A stretch of 64,000 bases of DNA from Curtobacterium oceanosedimentum (GCF_020297365.1 NZ_JAIXIG010000005.1:1-64000); one strand, 5' to 3'. Positions 23,686 through 32,513 are shown, numbered from the stretch's first letter. Made by a program: numbers and translations. The notes: a model not told the origin generated them from the sequence alone.

Positions 23686-24426
23686 ATGGACATCACGAAC
23701 TCCACCGTCTTCATCCCCGGCGCGACCTCCGGCATCGGTCTCGCCCTCGCGCAGCGCCTGCAGGCCGCCGGCAGCACCGTCGTCATCGGCGGGCGTCGTC
23801 AGGCGCTGCTCGACTCCCTCGCCGCCGAGCACGGCTTCGGCACCGTGCAGATCGACGTCGCCGACGCGGCCTCCATCGCAGCGGCCGCCGCCTCGGTGCT
23901 CGACGCGTACCCGTCGTTGGACGCACTCATCACCATGTCCGGGATCATGCGCAACGAGGACCTGCGCTCCTCCGACCACATGGCCGACGCGATCGAGACC
24001 ATCCAGACGAACCTGGTCGGGACGATCCGGCTCATCGACGCGTTCCTGCCGCACCTGCTCACCCGCCCCGCGGCGACGGTGATGACCGTCACCTCCGGGT
24101 TGGCCTTCGTGCCGCTCACCGCGACGCCGACCTACAACGCGACGAAGGCCGCGGTGCACTCCTACACGCAGTCGCTCCGCCAGCAGCTCGTCGGCTCGCC
24201 GGTCGAGGTGCTCGAACTCGCGCCGCCGGCCGTCATGACCGACCTGATGGGTGGCGCGGACTTCGGCGGCATGCCGCTCGACGCCTTCGCCGACGAGGTC
24301 ATCGAGCTCGTGGCCTCGGGAACCGACACCGAGATCCTGGTGCAGAACGTGCAGCCGCTCCGGTTCGCCGAGCGGAACGGCAACCACCAGCAGATCCTCG
24401 AGATGATGGCCGGCGCGGGACACTGA
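23686..24426 (+). CDS. SDR family oxidoreductase (DltE-like)
   Basis: A 246-residue classical short-chain dehydrogenase/reductase. The NAD(P) loop is FIPGATSGIGLALAQRL (residues 8-24), with the RR pair after strand 2 (GGRRQALLDSL) suggesting NADPH. The catalytic set is MTVTSGLAF (Ser), YNATKAAVHSY (Tyr and Lys), giving SxnYxxxK. The usual NNAG is TMSG. The C-terminal part includes PPAVMTDLMGG. The start is ATG 23686, with no clear ribosome-binding site. Substrate unknown. Confidence 0.9.
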   Translation: MDITNSTVFIPGATSGIGLALAQRLQAAGSTVVIGGRRQALLDSLAAEHGFGTVQIDVADAASIAAAAASVLDAYPSLDALITMSGIMRNEDLRSSDHMADAIETIQTNLVGTIRLIDAFLPHLLTRPAATVMTVTSGLAFVPLTATPTYNATKAAVHSYTQSLRQQLVGSPVEVLELAPPAVMTDLMGGADFGGMPLDAFADEVIELVASGTDTEILVQNVQPLRFAERNGNHQQILEMMAGAGH

Positions 24427-24441
24427 GCCCGGCGAGCAGGT

Positions 24442-24981
24442 TCAGCCGGCGGCGTTCTCCGGACCGGGGGCGTCGCCGGCCTCGCGGCGGGCGATGACCC
24501 GATCGAGGAACTGGTTGAGCACGGGGAGGCCGCACACCACGACGAGGCCGAGCGCCGATCCCCACACGGTCCATCCGAACCACGACCGGAGGACCTCGTA
24601 GGCCCACGCCCCGAGTGCGATCCACATGAACACCGTGGTCGCTCGCTGGACCGGACGAACGGGCGTGGAGCCGAGCGCGACGGCGTCGTCGGCGCCGCGC
24701 GAGTCGGCGGCGTCGTCGGCGCCGCGCGAGTCGGCGGCGTCGTCGGCGCCGCGCGAGTCGGCGGCGTCGTCGTCGTCGGCATTCGCGTCATACCGGCCGA
24801 GCGTGCTGAAGGCGACGCCCCAGCCGATGATCGCTGCACCTGCCAGCAGTCGCACCCAGACCACGTCGTCGGTCGGACGCTGCACGAGGTCACGCACCGA
24901 GAGCACGATGATCGCGATGCCACCGATGACGGCGATCAGGGTGATGGCGATGGCGAGGCGGCTGACGGGTCGACGGGGCAC
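24442..24981 (-). CDS. Membrane protein with an acidic tandem-repeat loop
   Basis: A 179-residue protein with four hydrophobic segments: LAIAITLIAVIGGIAIIVLSV, VRLLAGAAIIGWGVAFSTLG, TTVFMWIALGAWAYEVL and VWGSALGLVVVCGLPVL. Between segments 2 and 3 lies a loop of three identical nine-residue repeats, ADDAADSRG, encoded by a 27-bp DNA tandem repeat. The GTG at 24981 follows TACGAT by seven bases. I do not recognise the family. The repeat copy number may differ between strains. Confidence 0.75.
   Translation of the reverse strand: MPRRPVSRLAIAITLIAVIGGIAIIVLSVRDLVQRPTDDVVWVRLLAGAAIIGWGVAFSTLGRYDANADDDDAADSRGADDAADSRGADDAADSRGADDAVALGSTPVRPVQRATTVFMWIALGAWAYEVLRSWFGWTVWGSALGLVVVCGLPVLNQFLDRVIARREAGDAPGPENAAG
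24685..24765. repeat. 27-bp tandem repeat, three copies, within a CDS
   Basis: The unit GTCGTCGGCGCCGCGCGAGT followed by CGGCGGC occurs at 24685, 24712 and 24739 without differences, then degrades to GTCGTCGTCG. Unit length is a multiple of three, so copy changes keep the frame. Confidence 0.85.
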
Positions 24982-24988
24982 GGAGTCG

Positions 24989-24994
24989 ATCGTA
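24989..24994 (-). promoter_or_regulatory. -10 hexamer TACGAT, leaderless type
   Basis: It ends seven bases before the GTG at 24981. Confidence 0.5.
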
Positions 24995-25034
24995 GGGGCG
25001 TCCGCGCTCGGCCCGCGCACCCCCGTTCGCGGTG

Positions 25035-25574
25035 TCAGAGCCCGGCGAGGAGCCGCTGCAGTTCGGCCTTGGCGTCGGGCATCCGCTCGGGGCCGGTGAG
25101 CCGCTCCCGCTGCACCGAGATGCGGACGGTGTCCGGCCGGGGACCGTCCTCGGTGGTGAGCAGCACGGACTCGCGGTCGGGGAAGGTCCACCGTGCCGAC
25201 GGGCGCTTGCCGCCGCGGCGTCCGGACGTCGGCGCCGACCCGAGTGCGGCCGTGAACACCGGCACGATCCGGTCGAGCACCGCCTCGCGTTCACCCGGGA
25301 CCTGTCGTGACGCCGACACCGCGAAGGTGCCGTCCGTGCGCTGACCGGGGATGCGGAGTCCGCGGGCCTGCTCGTAGCCGATGGTGATGCCCTGCGCCCA
25401 CCACGGTTCGACGCCCTGGTCGATCAGCCAGGACGCGATCGCCGCGTGCCCGATGGTGGTCCCGTCTGCGCCGTCGATCAGGGCGTGCCACTCGTCCGGT
25501 GACCTGCCCGTCGCTGCGAGGACGCGGTCGGGCGCCATCCCCTGTGCGTGCGAGCGAACCGTGCCGTCGGTCAT
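25035..25574 (-). CDS. DUF4287-domain protein
   Basis: A 179-residue protein. The N-terminal half, AATGRSPDEWHALIDGADGTTIGHAAIASWL followed by EPWWAQGITIGYEQARGLR, matches the DUF4287 pattern found in actinobacteria (split here only for description). The C-terminal half, with SVSASRQVPGEREAVLDRIV-like and WTFPDRESVLLTTED stretches, resembles an SRPBCC/polyketide-cyclase-like fold, often fused to DUF4287. No catalytic role is known. The ATG at 25574 lies six bases after TACGAT. Confidence 0.75.
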   Translation of the reverse strand: MTDGTVRSHAQGMAPDRVLAATGRSPDEWHALIDGADGTTIGHAAIASWLIDQGVEPWWAQGITIGYEQARGLRIPGQRTDGTFAVSASRQVPGEREAVLDRIVPVFTAALGSAPTSGRRGGKRPSARWTFPDRESVLLTTEDGPRPDTVRISVQRERLTGPERMPDAKAELQRLLAGL

Positions 25575-25580
25575 GCCGTC

Positions 25581-25586
25581 ATCGTA
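25581..25586 (-). promoter_or_regulatory. -10 hexamer TACGAT of the DUF4287 gene, leaderless type
   Basis: Six bases (GACGGC) separate it from the ATG at 25574. Confidence 0.5.
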
Positions 25587-25615
25587 GGGCGCAGAGCGCG
25601 CGGAGCACCGTCAGG

Positions 25616-26152
25616 TCAGCTCGTGGAGGCTCTTGCCCGCACACGTCGCGCCAGCTGAGCACCCTCGGAGTCGATGATCAACGGGAGCCGAGCCTTGTCC
25701 ACCACGCCGAACGAGGGATCAACGGTCACGAAGCCGTCGACCTCCCAGTGGGCAGCCGTCGCGACGTGCACGGCACCTGCAGCGGTCAGCCCGAACTCCT
25801 CCATGAGATCGGGAACGTCATCGGCGACCGCATCGATACTGGCCCAGTGCAGTCGGGTCGAACGCAACAGGTCCTGCCACGCCGATCTGTGGTGACGCCC
25901 CGCCTGGGGCCCCTTGCGCTGAGCTGATTCGAAGAGCTCGAACTCCGTGAACCCGCTGTACACGATGCTCGTGTCGGCAAGATCGAGGTGATCCCAGAAC
26001 GCTGACGCACGGGCATGGTTCGGCTCCGCACGATGCAGGACGCACTGGATGAAACTCGTCTCTACGAGGACCGCGCCCGGTCGGCCCGAGCATCGGTCGA
26101 ACTCCAGAACCCGATGCTCGTCGAAGTCATCGGAGCCGAGCGGCTCGAACAC
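25616..26152 (-). CDS. PIN-domain protein, VapC-like toxin candidate
   Basis: A 178-residue protein with a PIN-type RNase pattern: LVETSFIQCVL (strand 1), SGFTEFELFESAQRK with the central glutamate, AGAVHVATAAHWEVDGFVTVD and PSF. In most PIN toxins strand 1 reads LDTS and the third site DAVH; here the first acidic residue is Glu (E31) and the third site is GAVH, so the metal site is altered. A 25-30 residue N-terminal extension precedes strand 1. The GTG at 26152 begins two bases after the upstream gene's stop. Base composition is visibly less GC-rich than the neighbours. Activity is uncertain. Confidence 0.7.
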   Translation of the reverse strand: MFEPLGSDDFDEHRVLEFDRCSGRPGAVLVETSFIQCVLHRAEPNHARASAFWDHLDLADTSIVYSGFTEFELFESAQRKGPQAGRHHRSAWQDLLRSTRLHWASIDAVADDVPDLMEEFGLTAAGAVHVATAAHWEVDGFVTVDPSFGVVDKARLPLIIDSEGAQLARRVRARASTS

Positions 26153-26154
26153 GG

Positions 26155-26427
26155 TCAGGACGCCCGGAGCAGGCGCTCGATCGGCTCGACCCGGCAATCC
26201 GGATCGATCGACTCGATCGCGCGCTGCCGTCGCGCGCGGCGTTCTTCGAAGGTCCCGGCCGGCCGTGGTGTCCGAGCGAACAACGCCTGGCGCTCGGCCT
26301 CGGTGGCGACTCTCGGCTCGGGCGGCCCAGCAGGATCCGCGCTGAGGACGGTGGGACGATGTCCCGCCGTGAGCCGTTCCTCGGTCGGGACACGGCGGAG
26401 CGGGTGGGGTGGTTCGGCTGGTCGCAC
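26155..26427 (-). CDS. Small protein upstream of PIN gene, putative antitoxin
   Basis: A 90-residue protein that I do not recognise by family. The N-terminal third is proline-rich, the middle has ATEAERQALFARTP, and the C-terminus is a strongly charged helix (FEERRARRQRAIESIDPDC). Its position just before a PIN gene, with a two-base gap, is the normal order for an antitoxin-toxin pair. The GTG at 26427 has a full AAGGAGG ribosome-binding site four bases upstream, unlike most genes here. It uses codons such as AGA, ACA, CAT and TTG that are rare in neighbouring genes, consistent with acquisition by transfer. Confidence 0.6.
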   Translation of the reverse strand: MRPAEPPHPLRRVPTEERLTAGHRPTVLSADPAGPPEPRVATEAERQALFARTPRPAGTFEERRARRQRAIESIDPDCRVEPIERLLRAS

Positions 26428-26452
26428 GTTGCCTCCTTGGTCGATGGAGTCA

Positions 26453-26458
26453 ACCGTA
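26453..26458 (-). promoter_or_regulatory. -10 hexamer TACGGT of the PIN module
   Basis: It lies about 25 bases before the GTG at 26427, leaving a short leader that contains the AAGGAGG ribosome-binding site. Confidence 0.4.
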
Positions 26459-26519
26459 GGAGCGCCGAACGGACGCCACCGAACATTCCGTATTTCGCTG
26501 CGTGTCCGTCGGCCAGACG

Positions 26520-27371
26520 TCACTCGGCAGCAGCGAGGACCGTCCGCCCGAGCCGCACGAAGTCGTCGACACCGATCGCCTCGCCCCGAGCGGTCGGGTC
26601 GATGCCCGCCGCTGCCAGGACCTCGGACGCGTGCGCGCTGCCGCCGAGCACCCCGGACAGGCTCTGCCGCAGCATCTTGCGGCGCTGCTGGAACGCCGCG
26701 TCGACCAGGGCGAACACCTGCGACCGCAGGGCCTCGTCGCCCGGGGGCTCGTGCCGGTCGAACGCCACCAGCACGCTGTCGACGTTCGGCACCGGCCAGA
26801 AGACCTGGCGGCTGACGAGTCCCGCGGTGCTCCACGCGCCGTACCAGGCGGCCTTGACGCTCGGCGACCCGTAGACCTTGCTGCCGGGGGTGGCGGCGAG
26901 CCGGTACCCGACCTCGGCCTGCACCATGACGAGGGACCGCTCGATCGACGGGAAGGTCGCGAGCAGGTGCAGCAGCACGGGGACGGAGATGTTGTAGGGC
27001 AGGTTCGCGACCAGGTGCGTGGGTGCGGTGTCGAGGTCCGACGCGGCGACGGTCATGGCGTCCTGCTGCACGACGGTGAGCGTCGCGTCCGGCTGCATGG
27101 TGCTGACGGTCGACGGCAGCTTGGCGGCCAGGCGCTTGTCGATCTCGACCGCGGTGACGGGTGCGCCGGTCTCGGTGAGCCCGAGCGTCAGCGAGCCCAG
27201 GCCGGGCCCGATCTCGAGCACCCGTGCGGTCGGGGTGACGCCGGCGACGGCCACGATGCGTCGCACGGTGTTGGCGTCGTGCACGAAGTTCTGGCCGAGC
27301 TTCTTCGTCGGGGTGACGTCGAGTTCGGCCGCGAGCTCCCGGATCTCCGCCGGGCCGAGCAGCGCGCCCAC
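26520..27371 (-). CDS. rsmA: 16S rRNA dimethyladenosine transferase
   Basis: A 283-residue enzyme (KsgA) that dimethylates two adjacent adenines near the 3' end of 16S rRNA using SAM. Marks are [19 protein letters not shown], the SAM loop [15 protein letters not shown], the acidic ligand in VTAVEID, and the adenine-binding motif [18 protein letters not shown]. The GTG at 27371 lies two bases after the tatD stop. The metG-tatD-rsmA order is common in actinobacteria. Confidence 0.96.
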   Translation of the reverse strand: MGALLGPAEIRELAAELDVTPTKKLGQNFVHDANTVRRIVAVAGVTPTARVLEIGPGLGSLTLGLTETGAPVTAVEIDKRLAAKLPSTVSTMQPDATLTVVQQDAMTVAASDLDTAPTHLVANLPYNISVPVLLHLLATFPSIERSLVMVQAEVGYRLAATPGSKVYGSPSVKAAWYGAWSTAGLVSRQVFWPVPNVDSVLVAFDRHEPPGDEALRSQVFALVDAAFQQRRKMLRQSLSGVLGGSAHASEVLAAAGIDPTARGEAIGVDDFVRLGRTVLAAAE

Positions 27372-27373
27372 GC

Positions 27374-28306
27374 CTACTCGTCCACCGTGACGGGCTCGGC
27401 GTCCCACGCGCCGTACACGAGCTCGGTGTTCGACGCGATCTGGGCCGCGAGCATCGATGCGTCGGTGCCGAGGGTCTCAGCCATCGACCGCAGCGTGAGC
27501 GGGATGAGGTACGGCGCGTTCGGGCGGCCACGGAACGGTGTCGGCGTGAGGAACGGGGCGTCCGTCTCGACCATGACCAGGTGCCGCGGCGCGACCCGGA
27601 GGGCCTCGCGCAGGGACTCCGCGTTCTTGAACGTGACGGTGCCGGCGAACGACATGTACCAGCCGCGCTCCGCACACAGGCGGGCGAGGTCGGGGCCGCC
27701 GGAGAAGCAGTGGAAGACGGTGCGCTCGGGGGCGCCGACGCGGTCGAGCACCTCGACCACGGCGTCGTGCGCGTCGCGGTCGTGGATGGTCAGCGCCAGG
27801 TCGTGCTCCTTGGCGATGCGGATGTGCTCCTCGAACGACCGGACCTGGGCGTCGCGGCCGTCCTCGCCGGTGCGGAAGAAGTCGAGGCCGGTCTCACCGA
27901 TCGCCCGGACCCGCGGCAGCCCCGCGAGCCGTTCGATGCCGGCGAGGTGCTCGTCGAGCAGCCCCTGCTCCTGCAGCACGGGGGCTTCGTTCGGGTGCAG
28001 CGCGACGGCGGCCAGGACGCGGGGCTCCCGGGCGGCGATCGCGGCGGACCACTCCGAGGTGGCGAGGTCGGTGCCGACCTGCATGACCCCGCGCACCCCG
28101 ACGCTCGACGCGCGGTCGAGGTGCTCGCGGTACTCCAGGGGCCCGTCGCCGCCGTCGCCCACGCCGTCGGCGATCTCCATGTGGGTGTGGTTGTCGTACA
28201 CCGGCACGACGAGCGCCTGGGGCAGCGGCGGGTAGGTCAGGTCGCGCTTCGACCCGCCGGACGACCCGTCACCACGTGCCCGGACGTGCGGTTCCGCGTC
28301 GGTCAC
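27374..28306 (-). CDS. tatD: TatD family metal-dependent hydrolase
   Basis: A 310-residue TIM-barrel metallohydrolase of the amidohydrolase superfamily with deoxyribonuclease activity in known members. The metal ligands appear in VYDNHTHME (HxH), [11 protein letters not shown] (Glu), [19 protein letters not shown] and [11 protein letters not shown] (Asp). An N-terminal extension of about 45 residues precedes the barrel. The GTG at 28306 overlaps the metG stop (GTGA); rsmA follows directly. Confidence 0.94.
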   Translation of the reverse strand: MTDAEPHVRARGDGSSGGSKRDLTYPPLPQALVVPVYDNHTHMEIADGVGDGGDGPLEYREHLDRASSVGVRGVMQVGTDLATSEWSAAIAAREPRVLAAVALHPNEAPVLQEQGLLDEHLAGIERLAGLPRVRAIGETGLDFFRTGEDGRDAQVRSFEEHIRIAKEHDLALTIHDRDAHDAVVEVLDRVGAPERTVFHCFSGGPDLARLCAERGWYMSFAGTVTFKNAESLREALRVAPRHLVMVETDAPFLTPTPFRGRPNAPYLIPLTLRSMAETLGTDASMLAAQIASNTELVYGAWDAEPVTVDE

Positions 28307-29871
28307 GCGGAGACCTGCTCGATGCGCGGGAACAGCCCGCTCTCGAGCGGCACGACGTTCGCTGCGCCCTGCCACTCGAACGCGCGGTCGACCCGCTGCT
28401 CGGCGACGGAGCCGCCGGCACCGATCGAGGCCCAGAGCTTCTCGGTCGCCTTCGGCGTGACCGGGGAGAGCAGGACGGTGACGGTGCCCAGGCCGCGGAG
28501 TGCCGTGGTCAGGACCGTGCCGAGCCGCTCGCGGTCGGCGTCGTCCTTCGCCAGGGTCCACGGCGCCTGCTCGGTGATGTAGCCGTTCAGGGCGTCGACG
28601 AGCTCCCAGACGGTGGCGATCGCGTCGTGCGGGGCGAAGGCGGCGACCGCGGCGTCGGCACGCTCGGTGACCGAGATCGCCAGGTCGTCGATCGCCTGGT
28701 CGGACTCGGTCAGCGCACCCCGGGTCGGGACCGCGCCGTCGAAGTACTTCTGCAGCATCGCGACCAGGCGGGAGGCCAGGTTGCCGTACCCGTTGGCGAG
28801 TTCCGCCTGGTACCGGGCCGAGATGTCCTCCCAGCTGAAGTTGCCGTCCTGCCCGAAGGTGATGGCGCGCAGGAAGTAGTAGCGGAACGCGTCGGACCCG
28901 AACGTGTCGGTGATCTCGGACGGCGCGATGCCGGTCAGCTTCGACTTGGACATCTTCTCGCCGCCGACGAGCAGCCAGCCGTGGCCGAAGACGCGCTCGG
29001 GCACCGGCAGCCCCGCGGCCATGAGCATCGCGGGCCAGATCACGGCGTGGAAGCGGGCGATGTCCTTGCCGACGATGTGCACGCTCGGCCACAGGCGGCG
29101 GAACGCTTCGTCGTCGTCCGTGCCGTAGCCGAGCGCCGTGACGTAGTTGAGCAGCGCGTCGAACCACACGTACAGCACGTGGTCGTGGTCCCACGGGATC
29201 GTGATGCCCCAGTCGAAGCTCGACCGCGAGATCGACAGGTCGCGCAGCCCCTGCTTGACGAACGAGATGATCTCGTTGCGGACGCTCTCGGGCTGGATGA
29301 ACAGCGGGTTCGACTCGTACAGGTCGAGCAGGCGCTGCTCGAAGTCGGACATCCGGAAGAAGTAGTTGCGCTCGGACAGCACCTCGACCGGGATCGAGTG
29401 GATCGCGCAGACCTGCTGGCCCTCGTACGCGCCGGTCCCGGGGACCAGGTCGCTCGGCTGCTTGTACTCCTCGCAGCCCACGCAGTAGAAGCCCTCGAAC
29501 TCGCCCGCGTAGATGAAGCCGTCGTCGTAGAGCTTCTGCAGGAACGCGGTCACGCCGCGCTCGTGCCGCTCGTCGGTGGTGCGGATGAAGTCGTCGTTCG
29601 CGACGTCGACGGTGTCGAGCAACGGCTTCCACGACTCGGTGACCAGCCGGTCCGCCCACTCCTGCGGGGTGACGTCGTTCGCCGAGGCGGTGCGCAGGAT
29701 CTTCTGCCCGTGCTCATCGGTGCCGGTGAGCAGCCAGGCATCGTCACCGCGCTGCCGGTGCCAGCGTGCGAGGAAGTCCGCGGCGACCTCGGTGTACGCG
29801 TGCCCGATGTGGGGCACGTCGTTCACGTAGAAGATCGGCGTGGTGATGCTGAACGAGGACCCGTCGGACAT
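28303..29871 (-). CDS. metG: Methionyl-tRNA synthetase
   Basis: A 522-residue class I synthetase. The HIGH motif is in VNDVPHIGHAYTE near residues 17-29, the zinc/knuckle region has FYCVGCEEYK, and KMSKS is in GGEKMSKSKLTG near residue 300. The anticodon-binding helical domain follows; there is no C-terminal EMAP domain, as in most actinobacteria. Two ATGs (29880, 29871) are possible; TAGGAT seven bases before 29871, with 29880 inside it, favours 29871. It heads the metG-tatD-rsmA operon. Confidence 0.97.
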   Translation of the reverse strand: MSDGSSFSITTPIFYVNDVPHIGHAYTEVAADFLARWHRQRGDDAWLLTGTDEHGQKILRTASANDVTPQEWADRLVTESWKPLLDTVDVANDDFIRTTDERHERGVTAFLQKLYDDGFIYAGEFEGFYCVGCEEYKQPSDLVPGTGAYEGQQVCAIHSIPVEVLSERNYFFRMSDFEQRLLDLYESNPLFIQPESVRNEIISFVKQGLRDLSISRSSFDWGITIPWDHDHVLYVWFDALLNYVTALGYGTDDDEAFRRLWPSVHIVGKDIARFHAVIWPAMLMAAGLPVPERVFGHGWLLVGGEKMSKSKLTGIAPSEITDTFGSDAFRYYFLRAITFGQDGNFSWEDISARYQAELANGYGNLASRLVAMLQKYFDGAVPTRGALTESDQAIDDLAISVTERADAAVAAFAPHDAIATVWELVDALNGYITEQAPWTLAKDDADRERLGTVLTTALRGLGTVTVLLSPVTPKATEKLWASIGAGGSVAEQRVDRAFEWQGAANVVPLESGLFPRIEQVSA

Positions 29872-29878
29872 GCCGACC

Positions 29879-29884
29879 ATCCTA
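29879..29884 (-). promoter_or_regulatory. -10 hexamer TAGGAT of metG, leaderless type
   Basis: It is followed by seven bases and ATG 29871, the same arrangement as at the MarR gene. Confidence 0.55.
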
Positions 29885-29936
29885 CGGGCGGGCAGGAGCG
29901 GCATGACGCGCCCCGCGCGCAACCTGTGGAGAAACG

Positions 29937-29978
29937 GGACGGGAGGCCCGTGGCGGGCCCGTCCCGCGCCTCCAGACC
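29937..29978. repeat. Dispersed palindromic element, copy C
   Basis: GGACGGGAGGCCCGTGGCGG and GTCCCGCGCCTCCAGACC flank the GGGCCC centre. It lies between the metG start and the rsmI stop; the right arm differs slightly from the consensus. Confidence 0.75.
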
Positions 29979-29992
29979 GCAGGCCGGGCGGT

Positions 29993-30814
29993 CTACCGCG
30001 CCGCGAGCGCGCCCTCGTACAGGTCCCGTTTCGACAGCCCGGTCGCGTCGGCGACCGCCGCGGCGGCCTCCTTCATGCGCATGCCGGCGGCGACCCGCTC
30101 GAGCACCAGCCGGACGCCGTCGTCGAGCGTCGCCTCCTCGGTCGCCTCGGCCGCGCCCGCCACGACGACGCAGATCTCGCCGCGGACACCGTCGGACGCC
30201 CACGCGACCAGCTCGTCCAGGGGCCCGCGACGCACCTCTTCGTACAGCTTCGTCAGCTCGCGGCAGACCGCAGCGCGGCGGTCGCCACCGAACCCGACGG
30301 CCATGTCGGCCAGGGTCTCGGCCAGTCGGTGCGGCGACTCGAAGAACACCATCGTCCGCTGCTCCCCCGCCAGCGCCTGGAACGCCCGGCGGCGCTCCCC
30401 GGCCTTGCGGGTCGGGAAACCCTCGAAGGTGAAGCGGTCGGTGGGCAGGCCCGAGACGGCGAGCGCCATGAGCACCGCCGACGGTCCGGGCAGGGCGGTG
30501 ACGGTGACCCCGGCCGCGGCAGCGGCCTCGACGAGGGGGAAGCCCGGGTCGCTGATCGCGGGCATGCCGGCGTCGGTCAGCACCACGACGTCCTCGTCGC
30601 GGGCGAGCTCGATCACCTCGGACGCCTTCGCCCGCTCGTTGTGCTCGTGCAGGGCGATGAGCCGCGGACGGTTCTCGATGCCGAGCGCGCGCATCAGGTG
30701 CACGGCGGTCCTGGTGTCCTCCGCAGCGACCACGGTGGCGTTGGAGAGGGTCTCGACGAGACGGCGCGAGGCGTCCCCGAGGTTGCCGATGGGCGTTGCA
30801 GCGAGGACGATCAC
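29993..30814 (-). CDS. rsmI: 16S rRNA (cytidine(1402)-2'-O)-methyltransferase
   Basis: A 273-residue SAM methyltransferase of the tetrapyrrole-methylase fold. Marks are VLAATPIGNLGDASRRLVET, VVAAEDTRTAVHLM, VLTDAGMPAISDPGFPLV, ALPGPSAVLMALAVSG and FFESPHRLAET, with the RNA-binding tail GLSKRDLYEGALAAR. It modifies C1402 in the ribosomal P site. The GTG at 30814 lies six bases after a GACAAT hexamer. It is divergent from the protein O-mannosyltransferase gene, a conserved actinobacterial arrangement. Confidence 0.96.
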   Translation of the reverse strand: MIVLAATPIGNLGDASRRLVETLSNATVVAAEDTRTAVHLMRALGIENRPRLIALHEHNERAKASEVIELARDEDVVVLTDAGMPAISDPGFPLVEAAAAAGVTVTALPGPSAVLMALAVSGLPTDRFTFEGFPTRKAGERRRAFQALAGEQRTMVFFESPHRLAETLADMAVGFGGDRRAAVCRELTKLYEEVRRGPLDELVAWASDGVRGEICVVVAGAAEATEEATLDDGVRLVLERVAAGMRMKEAAAAVADATGLSKRDLYEGALAAR

Positions 30815-30865
30815 GCACCCATTGTCGTCGCAGCACCCGGCCAGCGCGGACATGACCGCGATCCG

Positions 30866-30871
30866 TAGGAT
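30866..30871 (+). promoter_or_regulatory. -10 hexamer TAGGAT of the O-mannosyltransferase gene
   Basis: It ends eight bases before the ATG at 30880. Confidence 0.45.
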
Positions 30872-30879
30872 GCTCAGCG

Positions 30880-32511
30880 ATGACCAGCGAGCTGACCGAC
30901 GACCGCACGGCCGTGCCCGAGGGGCCCGTCGGCTCGCGTCTCGACGACTGGTGGGGGCGGGTGCTCTCCTCGTCACGGCGCGTCGCGGTGTGGCGCTGGA
31001 CGGGACCGCTCGCGGTGACGCTGCTCGCCGCGGTCCTGCGCCTGGTGCACCTCGGCACCCCGCACGCCCTGGTGTTCGACGAGACGTACTACGTGAAGGA
31101 CGGCTGGTCGATCGTCCACCTGGGGTACGAGGGCACCTGGCCGGCGAACCCGAGCAGCGACTCGGCCCCGACGACGGACGACCGCTTCGTCCGCGGCGAG
31201 ACCGACATCTTCACGAGCGCGGCGGAGTTCATCGCCCACCCGCCGCTCGGCAAGTACCTGATCGGCCTCGGCATGCTGCTGTTCGGGGCGGACAACGCCT
31301 TCGGCTGGCGCTTCACGGTCGCCGTCCTGGGCATCGCGACGGTGTTCCTGACGGCCGTCATCGCCCGCTCGCTGTTCCGCTCGACCATGATCGGCACGCT
31401 CGCCGGGTTCCTGCTCGCGATCGACGGGCAGGCCATCGTGATGTCCCGGGTCACGCTGCTCGACGGCATCCTGACGTTCTTCGTCGTGCTCGGTGCCGGC
31501 GCGCTGCTGCTCGACCGCCGGCGGACCAGGCGGAAGCTCGACGAGTGGGTGGCCGCGCGGGCCGCCGCGGGCCGGGACACCCTGTGGGGGCCGGTGCTGT
31601 GGTGGCGGCCGTGGCTGTTCGCGATGGGGCTGACCCTGGGGCTCGCGGCGGCGACGAAGTGGTCGGGGCTGTACTTCCTGGCGTTCTTCGCCCTGTACTC
31701 GGTGCTGAGCGACATGCTGATGCGGCGTCGTGCCGGTGTGGAGTTCTGGGCGTCGAGCGCGCTGCTGCAGCAGGCACCGGTGTCGTTCCTGCTGACGGTG
31801 CCGATCGCGGCCGTCACGTACGTCGCGTCGTGGACCGGCTGGTTCGTCTCGAAGGACGGCTGGGACCGCAACTGGCTGGCCTCCGGCGGCGAGCGGTGGA
31901 CCGGCGTGCTCGCCTGGGTGCCGGACAGCCTGCAGAACTGGTGGCACTACCAGTCCGAGATCTACGCCTTCAACATCGGGCTGCACACCCCGCACTCGTA
32001 CCAGGCGAACCCGCTGCTCTGGCTCCTGATGCAGCGACCCACGTCGATGTACTACGTCGGCACCGACGCCGGCCAGGACGGCTGCTGGGCCTCGCGCTGC
32101 GGCGAGGCGATCACCGGCGTCGCGAACCCGTTCATCTGGTACGCCTCGGTCGTCGCCGTCGTGGCCCTGCTCGTGCTCTGGGTCCTGCGCCGGCGGTGGG
32201 AGTACGGCTTCGTCCTGCTCGGCGTCGCTGCGGGGTACCTGCCCTGGCTGGGCTACCTGGACCGCACGGTGTTCCAGTTCTACACGATCGCCTTCGAGCC
32301 CTTCATGGTGATGGCGCTGGCGGCCGCGATCGGCCTGGTGCTCGGGTCACGCGACGACGACCGCCGCCGGCGGACGCGCGCGATCGTGTGGGTGGGCGTG
32401 TACCTCGGGATCGTCGTGCTCGCGACGGTGTACTGGTACCCGATGTGGACGGCGGTGCAGGTTCCGTGGGACTTCGTCCGGTCCCACTACTGGCTGCCGA
32501 GCTGGCTGTAG
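30880..32511 (+). CDS. Protein O-mannosyltransferase (GT39)
   Basis: A 543-residue polytopic enzyme transferring mannose from polyprenyl-phosphate mannose to Ser/Thr of secreted proteins. The first outer loop has ALVFDETYYVKDGWSI with the catalytic Asp-Glu pair, followed by IAHPPLGKYLIGLGMLLFG and FGWRFTVAVLGIATV, typical of PMT. Later parts include AAATKWSGLYFL and PTSMYYVGTDAGQDGCWASR, and a C-terminal four-helix membrane block. About ten helices overall. It shares its upstream region with rsmI. Confidence 0.93.
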   Translation: MTSELTDDRTAVPEGPVGSRLDDWWGRVLSSSRRVAVWRWTGPLAVTLLAAVLRLVHLGTPHALVFDETYYVKDGWSIVHLGYEGTWPANPSSDSAPTTDDRFVRGETDIFTSAAEFIAHPPLGKYLIGLGMLLFGADNAFGWRFTVAVLGIATVFLTAVIARSLFRSTMIGTLAGFLLAIDGQAIVMSRVTLLDGILTFFVVLGAGALLLDRRRTRRKLDEWVAARAAAGRDTLWGPVLWWRPWLFAMGLTLGLAAATKWSGLYFLAFFALYSVLSDMLMRRRAGVEFWASSALLQQAPVSFLLTVPIAAVTYVASWTGWFVSKDGWDRNWLASGGERWTGVLAWVPDSLQNWWHYQSEIYAFNIGLHTPHSYQANPLLWLLMQRPTSMYYVGTDAGQDGCWASRCGEAITGVANPFIWYASVVAVVALLVLWVLRRRWEYGFVLLGVAAGYLPWLGYLDRTVFQFYTIAFEPFMVMALAAAIGLVLGSRDDDRRRRTRAIVWVGVYLGIVVLATVYWYPMWTAVQVPWDFVRSHYWLPSWL

Positions 32512-32513
32512 GC

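Noticed and set aside
24685-24765. Possible CRISPR array or attachment site in the 27-bp repeat
   Set aside because: The repeats are in frame within a membrane-protein gene and have no spacers.
25616-26427. Integrated phage or insertion sequence around the low-GC patch
   Set aside because: No transposase, integrase, terminal inverted repeats or target-site duplication was seen; only the two-gene module.
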